From NCBI RefSeq assembly GCF_900091565.1, contig NZ_FMCV01000003.1:248001-312000 (forward strand): a DNA stretch of 64,000 nucleotides, in the 5' to 3' direction. Under the pieces are notes generated by a model. That model saw only the letters and a program-made list of their open reading frames with translations, searched no databases and was not told the origin of the DNA. Source of the DNA: Micromonospora marina (GTDB lineage Bacteria > Actinomycetota > Actinomycetes > Mycobacteriales > Micromonosporaceae). The position numbers were made by a program, and so were the translations under genes. Positions 1 to 6,884 of this stretch are shown one piece after another. The first letter of the stretch is position 1. Each line of letters opens with the position of its first letter.

Positions 1-68
1 CCCACGTCCGGGCGCACACCACCGCCGACATGCTCGCGGGCGTACGCGAGGACGGGCCATGCGCATGA
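1..68 (+). CDS. 3' end of an upstream cluster gene (partial)
   Basis: Only the last 21 codons are inside the window, in the frame starting at base 3, ending at TGA 66-68. The peptide ends in LAGVREDGPCA and third codon positions are mostly G/C, as expected of coding DNA here. The stop overlaps the ATG at 65 of the following P450 by four bases (ATGA), so the two genes are probably translationally coupled and this gene belongs to the same transcription unit. Too little remains to assign a family. Confidence 0.55.
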   Translation, partial: HVRAHTTADMLAGVREDGPCA

Positions 69-1312
69 CCATCTCCCTCGACGAGCTGCTCGGTGACGAG
101 GTGCGGCGCGACCCGTACCCGTTCTACGCCCGGCTGCACGAGGCGGGGGAGGCGGTGGCGCTGCGGCCCGCCGACCCGCACGCGCTCGTCGTGCACGGGT
201 ACGACGCGGTCAACGGGGTGCTGCGCGACCCGGTCTTCCGGGTGCTCGGCGCCGACTACCTGGACCGGGCCGGGGTGCGCTGGCGCCAGCACCAGGTCAT
301 CCGGATCCTCCAGTCGTCGATGCTCAACGCCGCCGAGGGCGACCACCTGCGGGCGCGGCACCTGTTCTCCCAGGCGCTCACCCCGCGCCGGGTCGTCGCG
401 CTGGAGCCGGCCATCGGGCGCATCGCCGACCGCCTGCTCGACGGGCTCGCCGCCGACGGCGCGGACGGGAGGCCGGTCGACTTCATGGCCCGCTTCGCGC
501 TCCGGTTGCCCAGCGACGTCATCGGCGAGTTGCTGGGCGTGCCGGAGGCGGACCGGGAGTGGTTCCCGTCCCGGGTCCGCGCGTTCGACGCGGTGCTGGA
601 GATCGGCCGCCGGTCCATGCGCGAGGTCCGGGCCGCCAACGTCGCGGCGGCGGAGCTGACCGCGTACTTCACCGATCTGGTCGCCGCGCGCCGGGCGCGG
701 CCGCGTGACGACTTCGTCTCGGCGCTGCTGCGCGGCCTGGCTGCCGAACCCGGCCGGCTGAGCGCCGACGAACTGCTGGCCAACCTGATCATCATGTACA
801 ACGCCGGGTTCCGGACCACCGCGAACCTGCTCGGCAACGGGCTGGTGCTGCTCACGGAGCGGCCGGCCGCGCGGGACGCGCTGCGCGCCGATCCGTCGCT
901 GGCACCCTCGTACGTCGAGGAGATCCTGCGGTACGAGCCGCCGGTGCACTTCGCGGTCCGGTACGCCGCCGAGGACACCGAGGTCGCCGGCCTGCCCGTG
1001 GCGGCCGGCCGGACGGTGGTGGTGCTGACCGGCGCCGCGAACCGGGATCCGCGCCGCTTCCCCGACCCGGACCGGTTCGACCCGTCCCGCGCGGACAACC
1101 GGCATCTGGCGTTCAGCGCCGGGCCGCACTACTGCTTCGGGGCGGCGCTGGCCCGCGCCGAGGGCCGGCTGGTCCTGCCCCGCCTGCTGGACCGCTTCCC
1201 GGCGCCGGCCGTCGAACCCGGGCCGCGCCGCGCGCTGATGCTGCGCGGGTACGACCGGCTGCCGGTACGGCTGACCGACCGGGCGTCTTGCCAAACAAAC
1301 CCGATCGAGTAA
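65..1312 (+). CDS. Cytochrome P450 with Arg in place of the I-helix acid
   Basis: Soluble class I bacterial P450 of 415 residues, likely a hydroxylase or other oxidative tailoring enzyme of the cluster; it needs separate ferredoxin and reductase partners that are not encoded nearby. The heme loop FSAGPHYCFG carries the thiolate Cys near residue 357 and the K-helix ExxR is EILR. The I-helix reads AGFRTT (residues 247-252): the Asp/Glu that normally precedes the conserved Thr pair is Arg, while both Thr are kept, so proton delivery may be atypical. I place the start at ATG 65 because of the ATGA overlap with the upstream stop and the GAGGACGGG just ahead; ATG 59 would add two residues. An ACP and a ketosynthase follow on the same strand, so the substrate could be carrier-bound. 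That last point is inference. Confidence 0.93.
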   Translation: MTISLDELLGDEVRRDPYPFYARLHEAGEAVALRPADPHALVVHGYDAVNGVLRDPVFRVLGADYLDRAGVRWRQHQVIRILQSSMLNAAEGDHLRARHLFSQALTPRRVVALEPAIGRIADRLLDGLAADGADGRPVDFMARFALRLPSDVIGELLGVPEADREWFPSRVRAFDAVLEIGRRSMREVRAANVAAAELTAYFTDLVAARRARPRDDFVSALLRGLAAEPGRLSADELLANLIIMYNAGFRTTANLLGNGLVLLTERPAARDALRADPSLAPSYVEEILRYEPPVHFAVRYAAEDTEVAGLPVAAGRTVVVLTGAANRDPRRFPDPDRFDPSRADNRHLAFSAGPHYCFGAALARAEGRLVLPRLLDRFPAPAVEPGPRRALMLRGYDRLPVRLTDRASCQTNPIE

Positions 1313-1315
1313 GGT
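1288..1315 (+). promoter_or_regulatory. Possible sigma-70-type promoter for the ACP-ketosynthase pair
   Basis: TTGCCA (1288-1293) and TAAGGT (1310-1315) are separated by 16 bases, overlap the last codons of the P450 and lie about 95 bases before the ACP start. The fit to the consensus is moderate, and read-through from the P450 is equally possible. Confidence 0.3.
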
Positions 1316-1408
1316 CGATGCTACGTGGAGTGTCCGCTCCGCGCCTCACAGGTTCCGCCGAGCGGGTCGAGCGCGCCGCCAGGACACCGTGGAAGGGAAA
1401 CACCGGAC

Positions 1409-1669
1409 ATGACCGATGAGATCCGCGCGTTCCTCCTCGCCGCACTCACCGAGATGAAATACGACGTCTCCGACGTTGACGACGACACCGTCTTCGGTCC
1501 CGCCGGGCTCGACGTGGACTCCCTCGGTCTGGCCGAGCTGGCGGTGCGGGTGGAGGACCGGTTCGCTGTCGCCTTCGACGACGACGAGGCGGAGGAACTC
1601 GCGATGATGACCGTCGGCGAGTTCAGTCGGGCGGTGGCGGCGCGTATCGCGCCGGCTTCGGCGCACTGA
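1409..1669 (+). CDS. Acyl carrier protein (first of two)
   Basis: An 86-residue stand-alone ACP. It shuttles an acyl group as a phosphopantetheine thioester; the modification site is Ser38 in GLDVDSLGLAEL, a canonical DSL motif, and helix III ends in a run of acidic residues (FDDDEAEEL). I start it at ATG 1409, preceded by GGAAGGGA, rather than at upstream in-frame starts that would add residues outside the family. The ketosynthase follows 95 bases downstream, and an Sfp-type PPTase that could activate the ACP lies at 4725-5405. The likely role is to present an acyl starter or short chain to that ketosynthase. Confidence 0.93.
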   Translation: MTDEIRAFLLAALTEMKYDVSDVDDDTVFGPAGLDVDSLGLAELAVRVEDRFAVAFDDDEAEELAMMTVGEFSRAVAARIAPASAH

Positions 1670-1731
1670 CCGATGCCGGGACTCGACAGCCGGCCGGGTC
1701 GCGGCCCGGCGATGCCGGCGCGGCACCGGGT

Positions 1732-1765
1732 CCGGGGCCAGGGCCGGGGCCGGGGCCGGGGCCGG
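1732..1765 (+). repeat. CCGGGG hexanucleotide repeat abutting the ketosynthase start
   Basis: About five and a half tandem CCGGGG units, one with a G-to-A change, run up to the GTG start at 1765. They occupy the position where a Shine-Dalgarno sequence would be, so the G-rich units may serve that role, and a change in copy number would alter the leader. Confidence 0.75.
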
Positions 1766-3003
1766 TGAGCGTGCGCGAACGGGTCACCGTCACCGGGATC
1801 GGCCTGGTCAGCCCGGTCGGCTCCACCGCCGCCGAGGTGTTCGACGCGGTCTGCGACGGCCGGTCCGGGCTCTCCCGCCCGCCGGCCGGCCATCCGCTGC
1901 ACGGCGTGCTCGACGTCGCCGCGTTCGCTCCGGCGATCGACCCGGCGAGCGTGCTGCCCGGCCCGGAGTCCCGCGTCGTGGACCGGTCGATCGTGATGGT
2001 GCTGCGCGCCGCCGAGGACGCGCTCGCCGACGCCGGACTCCGGGTCGGCCACGACGTCGACCCGTACCGGGTGGCGGCCATCGTCTCCGGCGTCGGCGGG
2101 CTGTCCACCCTGGAGGAACAGGTGCTCGGTCGCGCCGGGCGGGGCCGGTTCGGGGTCAGCCCGTACATGCTGCCCGGGACACTGCCGAACATGGGCGCGG
2201 CCCGCATCGCGATCAAGTTCGGCATCCACGGCTACACCTCGTCGATCGGCACGGCGTGCGCGGCCGGGGCGCAGTCGATCGGTGAGGCGCTGCGCATCCT
2301 GCGCGCCGGGGAGGCGGACGTGGTGCTCGCCGGATGCGCCGAGGCGCCGCTGTTCCCGACGTTCGCGTACGCGTTCGGCAACGCCCGCGCGCTGGCCCGC
2401 GGGTGGGCCGACCCGGCCGCCGCGAGCCGCCCCTTCGACAAGCGCCGCAACGGGCTCGTCCTCGGCGAGGGCGCCGGGGTGTTCGTGCTGGAACGCGCCG
2501 CGCACGCCGCCGCGCGCGGCGCCCACCGGCACGCCGACGTGCTCGGCTGGGGCGCCACGACCGACGCCCACCACCCGACCACGCCGCGCCCCGACGGCGC
2601 GGGCGCCGCCCGGTGCATGCGCATGGCCGTCCGCGACGCCGGGCTGGTGCCCGGCGACATCGGGTACGTCAACGCGCACGGCACCAGCACCCGCGCCGGG
2701 GACACCGCCGAGCTGGCCGCGTTCACCGAGGTGTACGGCACCGGCCCGCCGCCGCTGAGTTCGACGAAGGGCGTGACCGGGCACCTGCTCGGCGTCTCCG
2801 GCGTGATCGAGGCGGCCATCGCGGTCGAGGCGCTGCGTCGCGGCCTGCTGCCGCCCACGCACAACCTGGACGACCCGGAGCGCGCCGGGGAGGTCGACCA
2901 CATCCGCGACAAGGCGCGGGCGGTGGCGGTGGACGCGGTGCTGTCCAACTCGTTCGGTTTCGGCGGGCACAATGTCAGCCTCGTCCTGGCGCGCCCCGCC
3001 TGA
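1765..3003 (+). CDS. FabF-type beta-ketoacyl-ACP synthase
   Basis: A 412-residue ketosynthase of the KAS II/FabF or type II PKS alpha class, catalysing decarboxylative Claisen condensation on ACP-bound substrates. The catalytic triad is complete: Cys165 in GTACAAG, His305 in NAHGTST and His340 in GVTGHLLG, with the C-terminal GFGGHN motif. There is no chain-length-factor partner, so this is not a standard aromatic PKS minimal set; a single condensation or short iterative extension fits better. The GTG start at 1765 sits against the hexanucleotide repeat, and GTG 1771 is an alternative. It probably works with the ACP just upstream. The gene converges on the GT2 gene with a 27-base gap and no obvious strong terminator. 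Confidence 0.93.
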   Translation: MSVRERVTVTGIGLVSPVGSTAAEVFDAVCDGRSGLSRPPAGHPLHGVLDVAAFAPAIDPASVLPGPESRVVDRSIVMVLRAAEDALADAGLRVGHDVDPYRVAAIVSGVGGLSTLEEQVLGRAGRGRFGVSPYMLPGTLPNMGAARIAIKFGIHGYTSSIGTACAAGAQSIGEALRILRAGEADVVLAGCAEAPLFPTFAYAFGNARALARGWADPAAASRPFDKRRNGLVLGEGAGVFVLERAAHAAARGAHRHADVLGWGATTDAHHPTTPRPDGAGAARCMRMAVRDAGLVPGDIGYVNAHGTSTRAGDTAELAAFTEVYGTGPPPLSSTKGVTGHLLGVSGVIEAAIAVEALRRGLLPPTHNLDDPERAGEVDHIRDKARAVAVDAVLSNSFGFGGHNVSLVLARPA

Positions 3004-3030
3004 GCGGCCGGCCCGCCCGAGCGGTGTGCC

Positions 3031-4344
3031 TCAGCGCAGCGTGATCACGGTGGCGGTGTCGTACCCGGCGAGGGCCACCGTGAAGTGCGGGCGCAGCATG
3101 TCGGCCACGTAGTCGAGGTCGGCGACCAGCGGCACCGGCAGCAGGGCGCGCTGGTCCGGGCCGGTGCGGGTGGCGACCAGCTCGATCCGGTCGGCCTTGA
3201 GCAGCCCTCGGGTGAGGAACGCGGGCAGGTCCTCGGGCAGCAGGCACCGCCACATGTCGACGTTGACGATCAGGTCCAGCGCGCCGGTCTTGAACTGCTG
3301 GAGCACGGTGCCGAGCAGATGGGAGTTCGTCTCGCCGGTCGGCGCGTCGTGGTCGAACGTGTGCGACCCGGCGCCCAGGTCCAGCGCGGACACGCCGTTG
3401 CCCACGACCAGCGCCGCGCTCACCGCCAGCTCGTCGCGCAGCGACGCGGGCAGCGCGTCCGGCCGGCCCAGCCCGCCGGACCGGTACGCCTCGATCGCCT
3501 GGCCGTAGAGCCGGATCCGGCCCAGGTGCCGGCCGAACGTGTTGAGCCCGTACAGCACCTCGACGTCGTAGCGCAGGTGCTTGCGCAGCAGGTACTTCAT
3601 GTTGTCCATCGAGGCGAGCCCGTTCGACGTCTTGCGGAAGTGCGGCAGGTGGTAGGAGAGTGCCTCGGTGTCCAGCCGGAACAGCTCCGGCGGGGCGCCG
3701 TGCAGGTGGAACACCCGGTAGAAGAAGTCGAGGTCCTCGAAGCCCCACTTGACCATCGCCTCGTCGAATCCGCCGACCCGCCGGAACGACTCGTGGTCGA
3801 CCGAGGCGTTGTGGGTCAGGCCCAGGACCCAGGGTGCGCTCGGGAAGTCGGCCGTCCGCTGCGGAAGGGCGATGTCCTCCAGCCTCGGGTCGCCGCGTTC
3901 GGCGTCGAGCATCGCCGGGGTGACCGGCTCGTCCCGGTGCAGCGCGTCGGCGCCGGCCCAGTCCAGGTCGTACCGCTGGCCGAGCAGCACCCCGGGCCGG
4001 CCGGCCCGCCCGGCGTGGAAGTCGCGGTGCCGTCGCAGCAGCCCGGGATGCGCCACCGTGTCGGCGTCCAGGAACATCAGGGTGTCCGCGCGGGCCCGGG
4101 CCGCCGCCGCGTTGCGGTTGGCGCTGCGGCCCCGGTTGCGCTCGCTGCGGACGTAGTCGATCCGCAGCCGGTCCCGGTACGCGTCCACCACCGGGCCCAG
4201 CGCCACGGCCGAGCCGTCGTCGCCGACGATCACCTCGAAGTCACCGGGCGGCAGCGTCTGCCGGGTCAGCGAGCGCAGCGTCGCGTCGAGCGCGGATCCG
4301 TTCTCGTGCGCGGGCACCACCACGCTCAGGCCGGGCCGGTCCAC
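3031..4344 (-). CDS. Family 2 glycosyltransferase with extra C-terminal domain
   Basis: A 437-residue cytosolic protein. The first 240 or so residues are an inverting GT2 (GT-A fold): SVVVPAHENGS at the N terminus, a GDDGS nucleotide loop, the metal-binding LDAD and a galactosyltransferase-like acceptor region with GGFDEAMVKWGFEDLDF. Residues from about 260 to the end form a second domain with a Rossmann-like motif (LDLGAGSHTFD) that I cannot assign; it could be an acceptor-binding or degenerate methyltransferase-like domain. The GTG start lies 12 bases after the stop of the second ACP, so the two are co-transcribed, and the acceptor may be linked to that ACP. It could also glycosylate a lipid-like or prenylated intermediate. 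Confidence 0.85.
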   Translation of the reverse strand: MDRPGLSVVVPAHENGSALDATLRSLTRQTLPPGDFEVIVGDDGSAVALGPVVDAYRDRLRIDYVRSERNRGRSANRNAAAARARADTLMFLDADTVAHPGLLRRHRDFHAGRAGRPGVLLGQRYDLDWAGADALHRDEPVTPAMLDAERGDPRLEDIALPQRTADFPSAPWVLGLTHNASVDHESFRRVGGFDEAMVKWGFEDLDFFYRVFHLHGAPPELFRLDTEALSYHLPHFRKTSNGLASMDNMKYLLRKHLRYDVEVLYGLNTFGRHLGRIRLYGQAIEAYRSGGLGRPDALPASLRDELAVSAALVVGNGVSALDLGAGSHTFDHDAPTGETNSHLLGTVLQQFKTGALDLIVNVDMWRCLLPEDLPAFLTRGLLKADRIELVATRTGPDQRALLPVPLVADLDYVADMLRPHFTVALAGYDTATVITLR

Positions 4345-4356
4345 GTCTCGGCCTGC

Positions 4357-4650
4357 TCAGCGCGGGGTGGAGTTGGCGGTGATGTAGTCGGCCAGGTCGC
4401 CGAGTGTGGCCATCCGGTCCTCGTCCAGCTCCTCGACGTCGATCTGGATCTCCAGTTCGTCCTCCAGCGCCAGCAGCAACTCCAGGCCGAGCGAGGAGCT
4501 GAGGCCGAGCTCGTCCATCAGCTGGGTCCGCTCGGTGATAGGCGCGTCCGGCCGGAGCATGCGGGTCAGCAACACGGTCAGGCGGTCCACGACCTGGTCA
4601 CGGGGCGGCGTGTCGACCGGCGCGTCGTGTCCTAGCACCGGGCGTCCCAC
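4357..4650 (-). CDS. Acyl carrier protein with a non-standard Ser site
   Basis: A 97-residue carrier protein. Helix II reads LGLSSSLGLELLLALE: aligned by the following Glu, the phosphopantetheine Ser is residue 52 and both neighbours of the usual DSL triplet are Ser. Helix III is acidic (IDVEELDEDR). Sequences of this shape occur in some discrete acyl carriers, but loss of the Asp is notable because it normally contacts the PPTase. The GTG start at 4650 lies inside a 13-codon leaderless reading frame in another frame. The gene is the first of a two-gene unit with the GT2 downstream and is preceded by one of the three TTGACA-TCTGAT promoters. Confidence 0.87.
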   Translation of the reverse strand: MGRPVLGHDAPVDTPPRDQVVDRLTVLLTRMLRPDAPITERTQLMDELGLSSSLGLELLLALEDELEIQIDVEELDEDRMATLGDLADYITANSTPR

Positions 4651-4679
4651 GAGTCGATCACGCGCGTCGGCATGGAGTC

Positions 4680-4709
4680 ATCAGAGCAGGGGACATCGTC
4701 GGGTGTCAA
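4680..4709 (-). promoter_or_regulatory. Cluster promoter P1 (TTGACA-N18-TCTGAT)
   Basis: On the minus strand the -35 is TTGACA (4709-4704) and the -10 is TCTGAT (4685-4680), with an 18-base spacer. It drives the ACP-GT2 pair. The -10 and much of the spacer match promoter P2 at 5435. The start of transcription should fall near 4673, where there is an ATG opening a 13-codon frame. Confidence 0.7.
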
Positions 4710-4724
4710 CGGGTACGGCGATCG

Positions 4725-5405
4725 TCACCGATCGTCACCGAGGTCGGTGCGGCACTCGACGGCGTACTGCCGGTCGCCGGTGAGCGCGACCGCCACCGCG
4801 TACCCGGCGGGCGTGCGCAGGTCGGTGAGCCGGTACGGGCCGGCCGAGTCGACGCACTCGACCACGTCGCCCCGGTGCACCGGCATCCCGAGGTTGGGCC
4901 ACAGCCGCCCCCCGGCCGCCTTGACGGCCGCCTCCTTGCGCGCCCACAGCCGGGCGAACCGCAGCGCCCGGCCGGCCCGGCCGGGCCCGGCAGCGACGTG
5001 CCGCGCCTCCCGGGGATGGAAGAAGCGCGCCGACGCCGACACCGGATCCCCGCCCGGCGCGACGTGCTGGATGTCCACGCCGACCGGGCGGCCCTCGCTG
5101 AGCGCGACCGCCACCAGGTCGCCGGAGTACGACAGGCTCGTGTGCAGGCCGCTCCACGGGCCGGTCAGCGCCGGTTTGCCGTACCGCCCCCGGCACCAGG
5201 TCAGCGCCGCCGGTGGCGCGCCGGTGGCCCGCCCGGCCAGGACGCGCAGCGCGCCGTGCGCCACGGTGAACCGGTCCCGCAGCGCCCCGGTGCCGAGGCG
5301 TGCGGCCCGGTCCCGCTCGTCCGCGTCGAGCACCGCCCGGTACCGGGCCAGCGCGTCCGCCGGCACCGCTGCCGCAAGGATCCAGACCCGGACGGCGTCC
5401 CGCAT
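4725..5405 (-). CDS. Sfp-type 4'-phosphopantetheinyl transferase
   Basis: A 226-residue PPTase that moves the phosphopantetheine arm of CoA to a Ser of carrier proteins. The family signatures are present in order: GRYGKPAL (about 78-85), HTSLSYSGDLVAVAL, VGVDIQ (Mg2+-binding Asp) and FARLWARKEAAVKAAG, the W(A)xKEA helix. Length and motifs indicate the Sfp/EntD class rather than AcpS. A dedicated PPTase inside the cluster suggests that both ACPs, one of them with an odd Ser site, are served locally. The 10-base unit CGATCGTCAC is duplicated at the stop codon. The start ATG 5403-5405 faces the condensation-domain gene, so the two are divergent. Confidence 0.93.
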   Translation of the reverse strand: MRDAVRVWILAAAVPADALARYRAVLDADERDRAARLGTGALRDRFTVAHGALRVLAGRATGAPPAALTWCRGRYGKPALTGPWSGLHTSLSYSGDLVAVALSEGRPVGVDIQHVAPGGDPVSASARFFHPREARHVAAGPGRAGRALRFARLWARKEAAVKAAGGRLWPNLGMPVHRGDVVECVDSAGPYRLTDLRTPAGYAVAVALTGDRQYAVECRTDLGDDR

Positions 5406-5434
5406 GGACGGCAGCGTAACCGCGCGCCGTCACG

Positions 5435-5464
5435 TTGACACACGCCGATGCGCGTTGCTCTGAT
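5435..5464 (+). promoter_or_regulatory. Cluster promoter P2 (TTGACA-N18-TCTGAT), leaderless
   Basis: TTGACA (5435-5440) and TCTGAT (5459-5464) with an 18-base spacer. Six bases separate the -10 from GTG 5471, so transcription should start at the start codon itself. Because the -35 hexamer contains the in-frame TTG 5435, that TTG cannot be the translation start of a transcript from this promoter. Confidence 0.7.
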
Positions 5465-5470
5465 GAACGG

Positions 5471-6880
5471 GTGTTCGCGCAGACGGTCCAGGCCCAGGTG
5501 CCCGTGGCGTTCGCCGGGCCCGGCGCCGGCACCGCACCCCTGACCTGGGGGCAGAAGGCCATCATGCAGGACATGCGGGAGACCGGCTGGACGCACAACG
5601 TCAGCGGCGCCCACCCGATGCCCGCGGGTGTCACGATCGAGCAGGTGACGGCCGAGTTCGCCACGCTGATGGCCCGGCACCCGGCGCTGCGGATGCGGCT
5701 CGGCCCCGGCGACGGGGCCGGCCCGTGCCAGGTGGTGTCGGCCAGCGGCGAGACGGTCCTGGACGTGGTGGACGTGCCCGACGACGCCGACCCGGCCGAC
5801 GTGGCCGCGTTCGCCTACGACCTGGGCCACGCCCGCCTGCTGAGCCACTACGACCTCTACCGGGACTGGTCGGTGAAGATGGCGGTGATCCGGCACCGCG
5901 GCGCCCTGGTGCACCGGGTGCTGACCATCGACCACCTCGTGGTGGACGGCACCGCCACGTCCCTGGTGCTGGCCGACCTCGGTCTGGCCGGCCGGCCGGT
6001 CCGCCGGGTCGCCGACCCGCGTACCGTGCAGATCCTCGACCTGGGCCGGCGGGAGGAGACGCCGCCGCTGCGCCGGGTCAGCGACCGGGCCGTGCGCCAT
6101 TGGGCCGAGCACCTGCGGGATGTCCCGCCGCTCACGTTCGGCGAGCCGGCGGCCGGTGGACGCCGGGGCCACCGGTACTGGCACGGCCGGTTCGACTCAC
6201 CCGCGGCGTACCTGGCGGTGCGGGCCGTCGCGGCGCGGACCCGCACGGACACCTCGCGCGTCCTGCTCGCCGTCATCGCGATCGCGATCGGCCGGGCCAC
6301 CGGCGTCAGCCCGCTCACCGCCAAACTCATCGTCGGCAACCGGTTCCGGCCGGGCTTCGCCGAGGCCATCGCCCCGCTGAGCCAGAACGGCGTGCTGCGC
6401 GTCGACACCGCCGCCACCACTGTGGACGAGGTGGTGGCGCGCGCCCGCCGCGCCGCGGTCTCCGCCGGGAAGTACGCCTACTACGACCCGGCCCAGCTCG
6501 CCGAGGTCTCGGACCGGCTGGACGCGGAGCGCGGGTACCCGGCCCGGATCAGCTGCCGCATCAACGACCGGCGGGTGACCACGCGGCAGGCGGCCGACGG
6601 AGGACTCCACGACGACCCGATGACCGCCGAGCGGATCCGCCGCCGGGCCGACGAGACGTTCCTGGTCTGGGACGGCCCGCTGGACCACCTGCCCGAGCAG
6701 ATGTTCATCACCGTCGAGGACCAGCCGGAGACGGTCCACCTCCAGGTGATCTTCGACTTCGGCTGCTTCACCGAGGAGCAGGCGGAACGGCTGCTGCGCG
6801 GCGTGGAGGAGGTGGCGGTGGAGGCGGCCCTGGACCCCGCCGCGCCGACCCGGGTCACCCCCGGGTCGGCGAGCGGCTGA
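5471..6880 (+). CDS. Stand-alone condensation-domain-like acyltransferase
   Basis: About 469 residues with the chloramphenicol-acetyltransferase-like fold of NRPS condensation domains. The core motif is DHLVVDG (normally HHxxxDG): the first His is Asp, while the catalytic second His and the structural Asp-Gly are kept. Later motifs such as IVGNRFRPGF and PLSQNGVL fit the second half of a C domain. As a free-standing enzyme it would join an acyl group from a carrier protein or CoA to an amine or alcohol, so with the aminotransferase and ACPs it could form an amide or ester in the product. The start is taken as GTG 5471 because of the leaderless promoter; TTG 5435 would add 12 residues. It converges on the P450 at 6885 with a 4-base gap. 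Confidence 0.85.
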   Translation: MFAQTVQAQVPVAFAGPGAGTAPLTWGQKAIMQDMRETGWTHNVSGAHPMPAGVTIEQVTAEFATLMARHPALRMRLGPGDGAGPCQVVSASGETVLDVVDVPDDADPADVAAFAYDLGHARLLSHYDLYRDWSVKMAVIRHRGALVHRVLTIDHLVVDGTATSLVLADLGLAGRPVRRVADPRTVQILDLGRREETPPLRRVSDRAVRHWAEHLRDVPPLTFGEPAAGGRRGHRYWHGRFDSPAAYLAVRAVAARTRTDTSRVLLAVIAIAIGRATGVSPLTAKLIVGNRFRPGFAEAIAPLSQNGVLRVDTAATTVDEVVARARRAAVSAGKYAYYDPAQLAEVSDRLDAERGYPARISCRINDRRVTTRQAADGGLHDDPMTAERIRRRADETFLVWDGPLDHLPEQMFITVEDQPETVHLQVIFDFGCFTEEQAERLLRGVEEVAVEAALDPAAPTRVTPGSASG

Positions 6881-6884
6881 CCGG

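Noticed and set aside
5435..5437. TTG 5435 as start of the condensation-domain gene
   Set aside because: It is part of the TTGACA -35 element; GTG 5471 fits the predicted transcript start.
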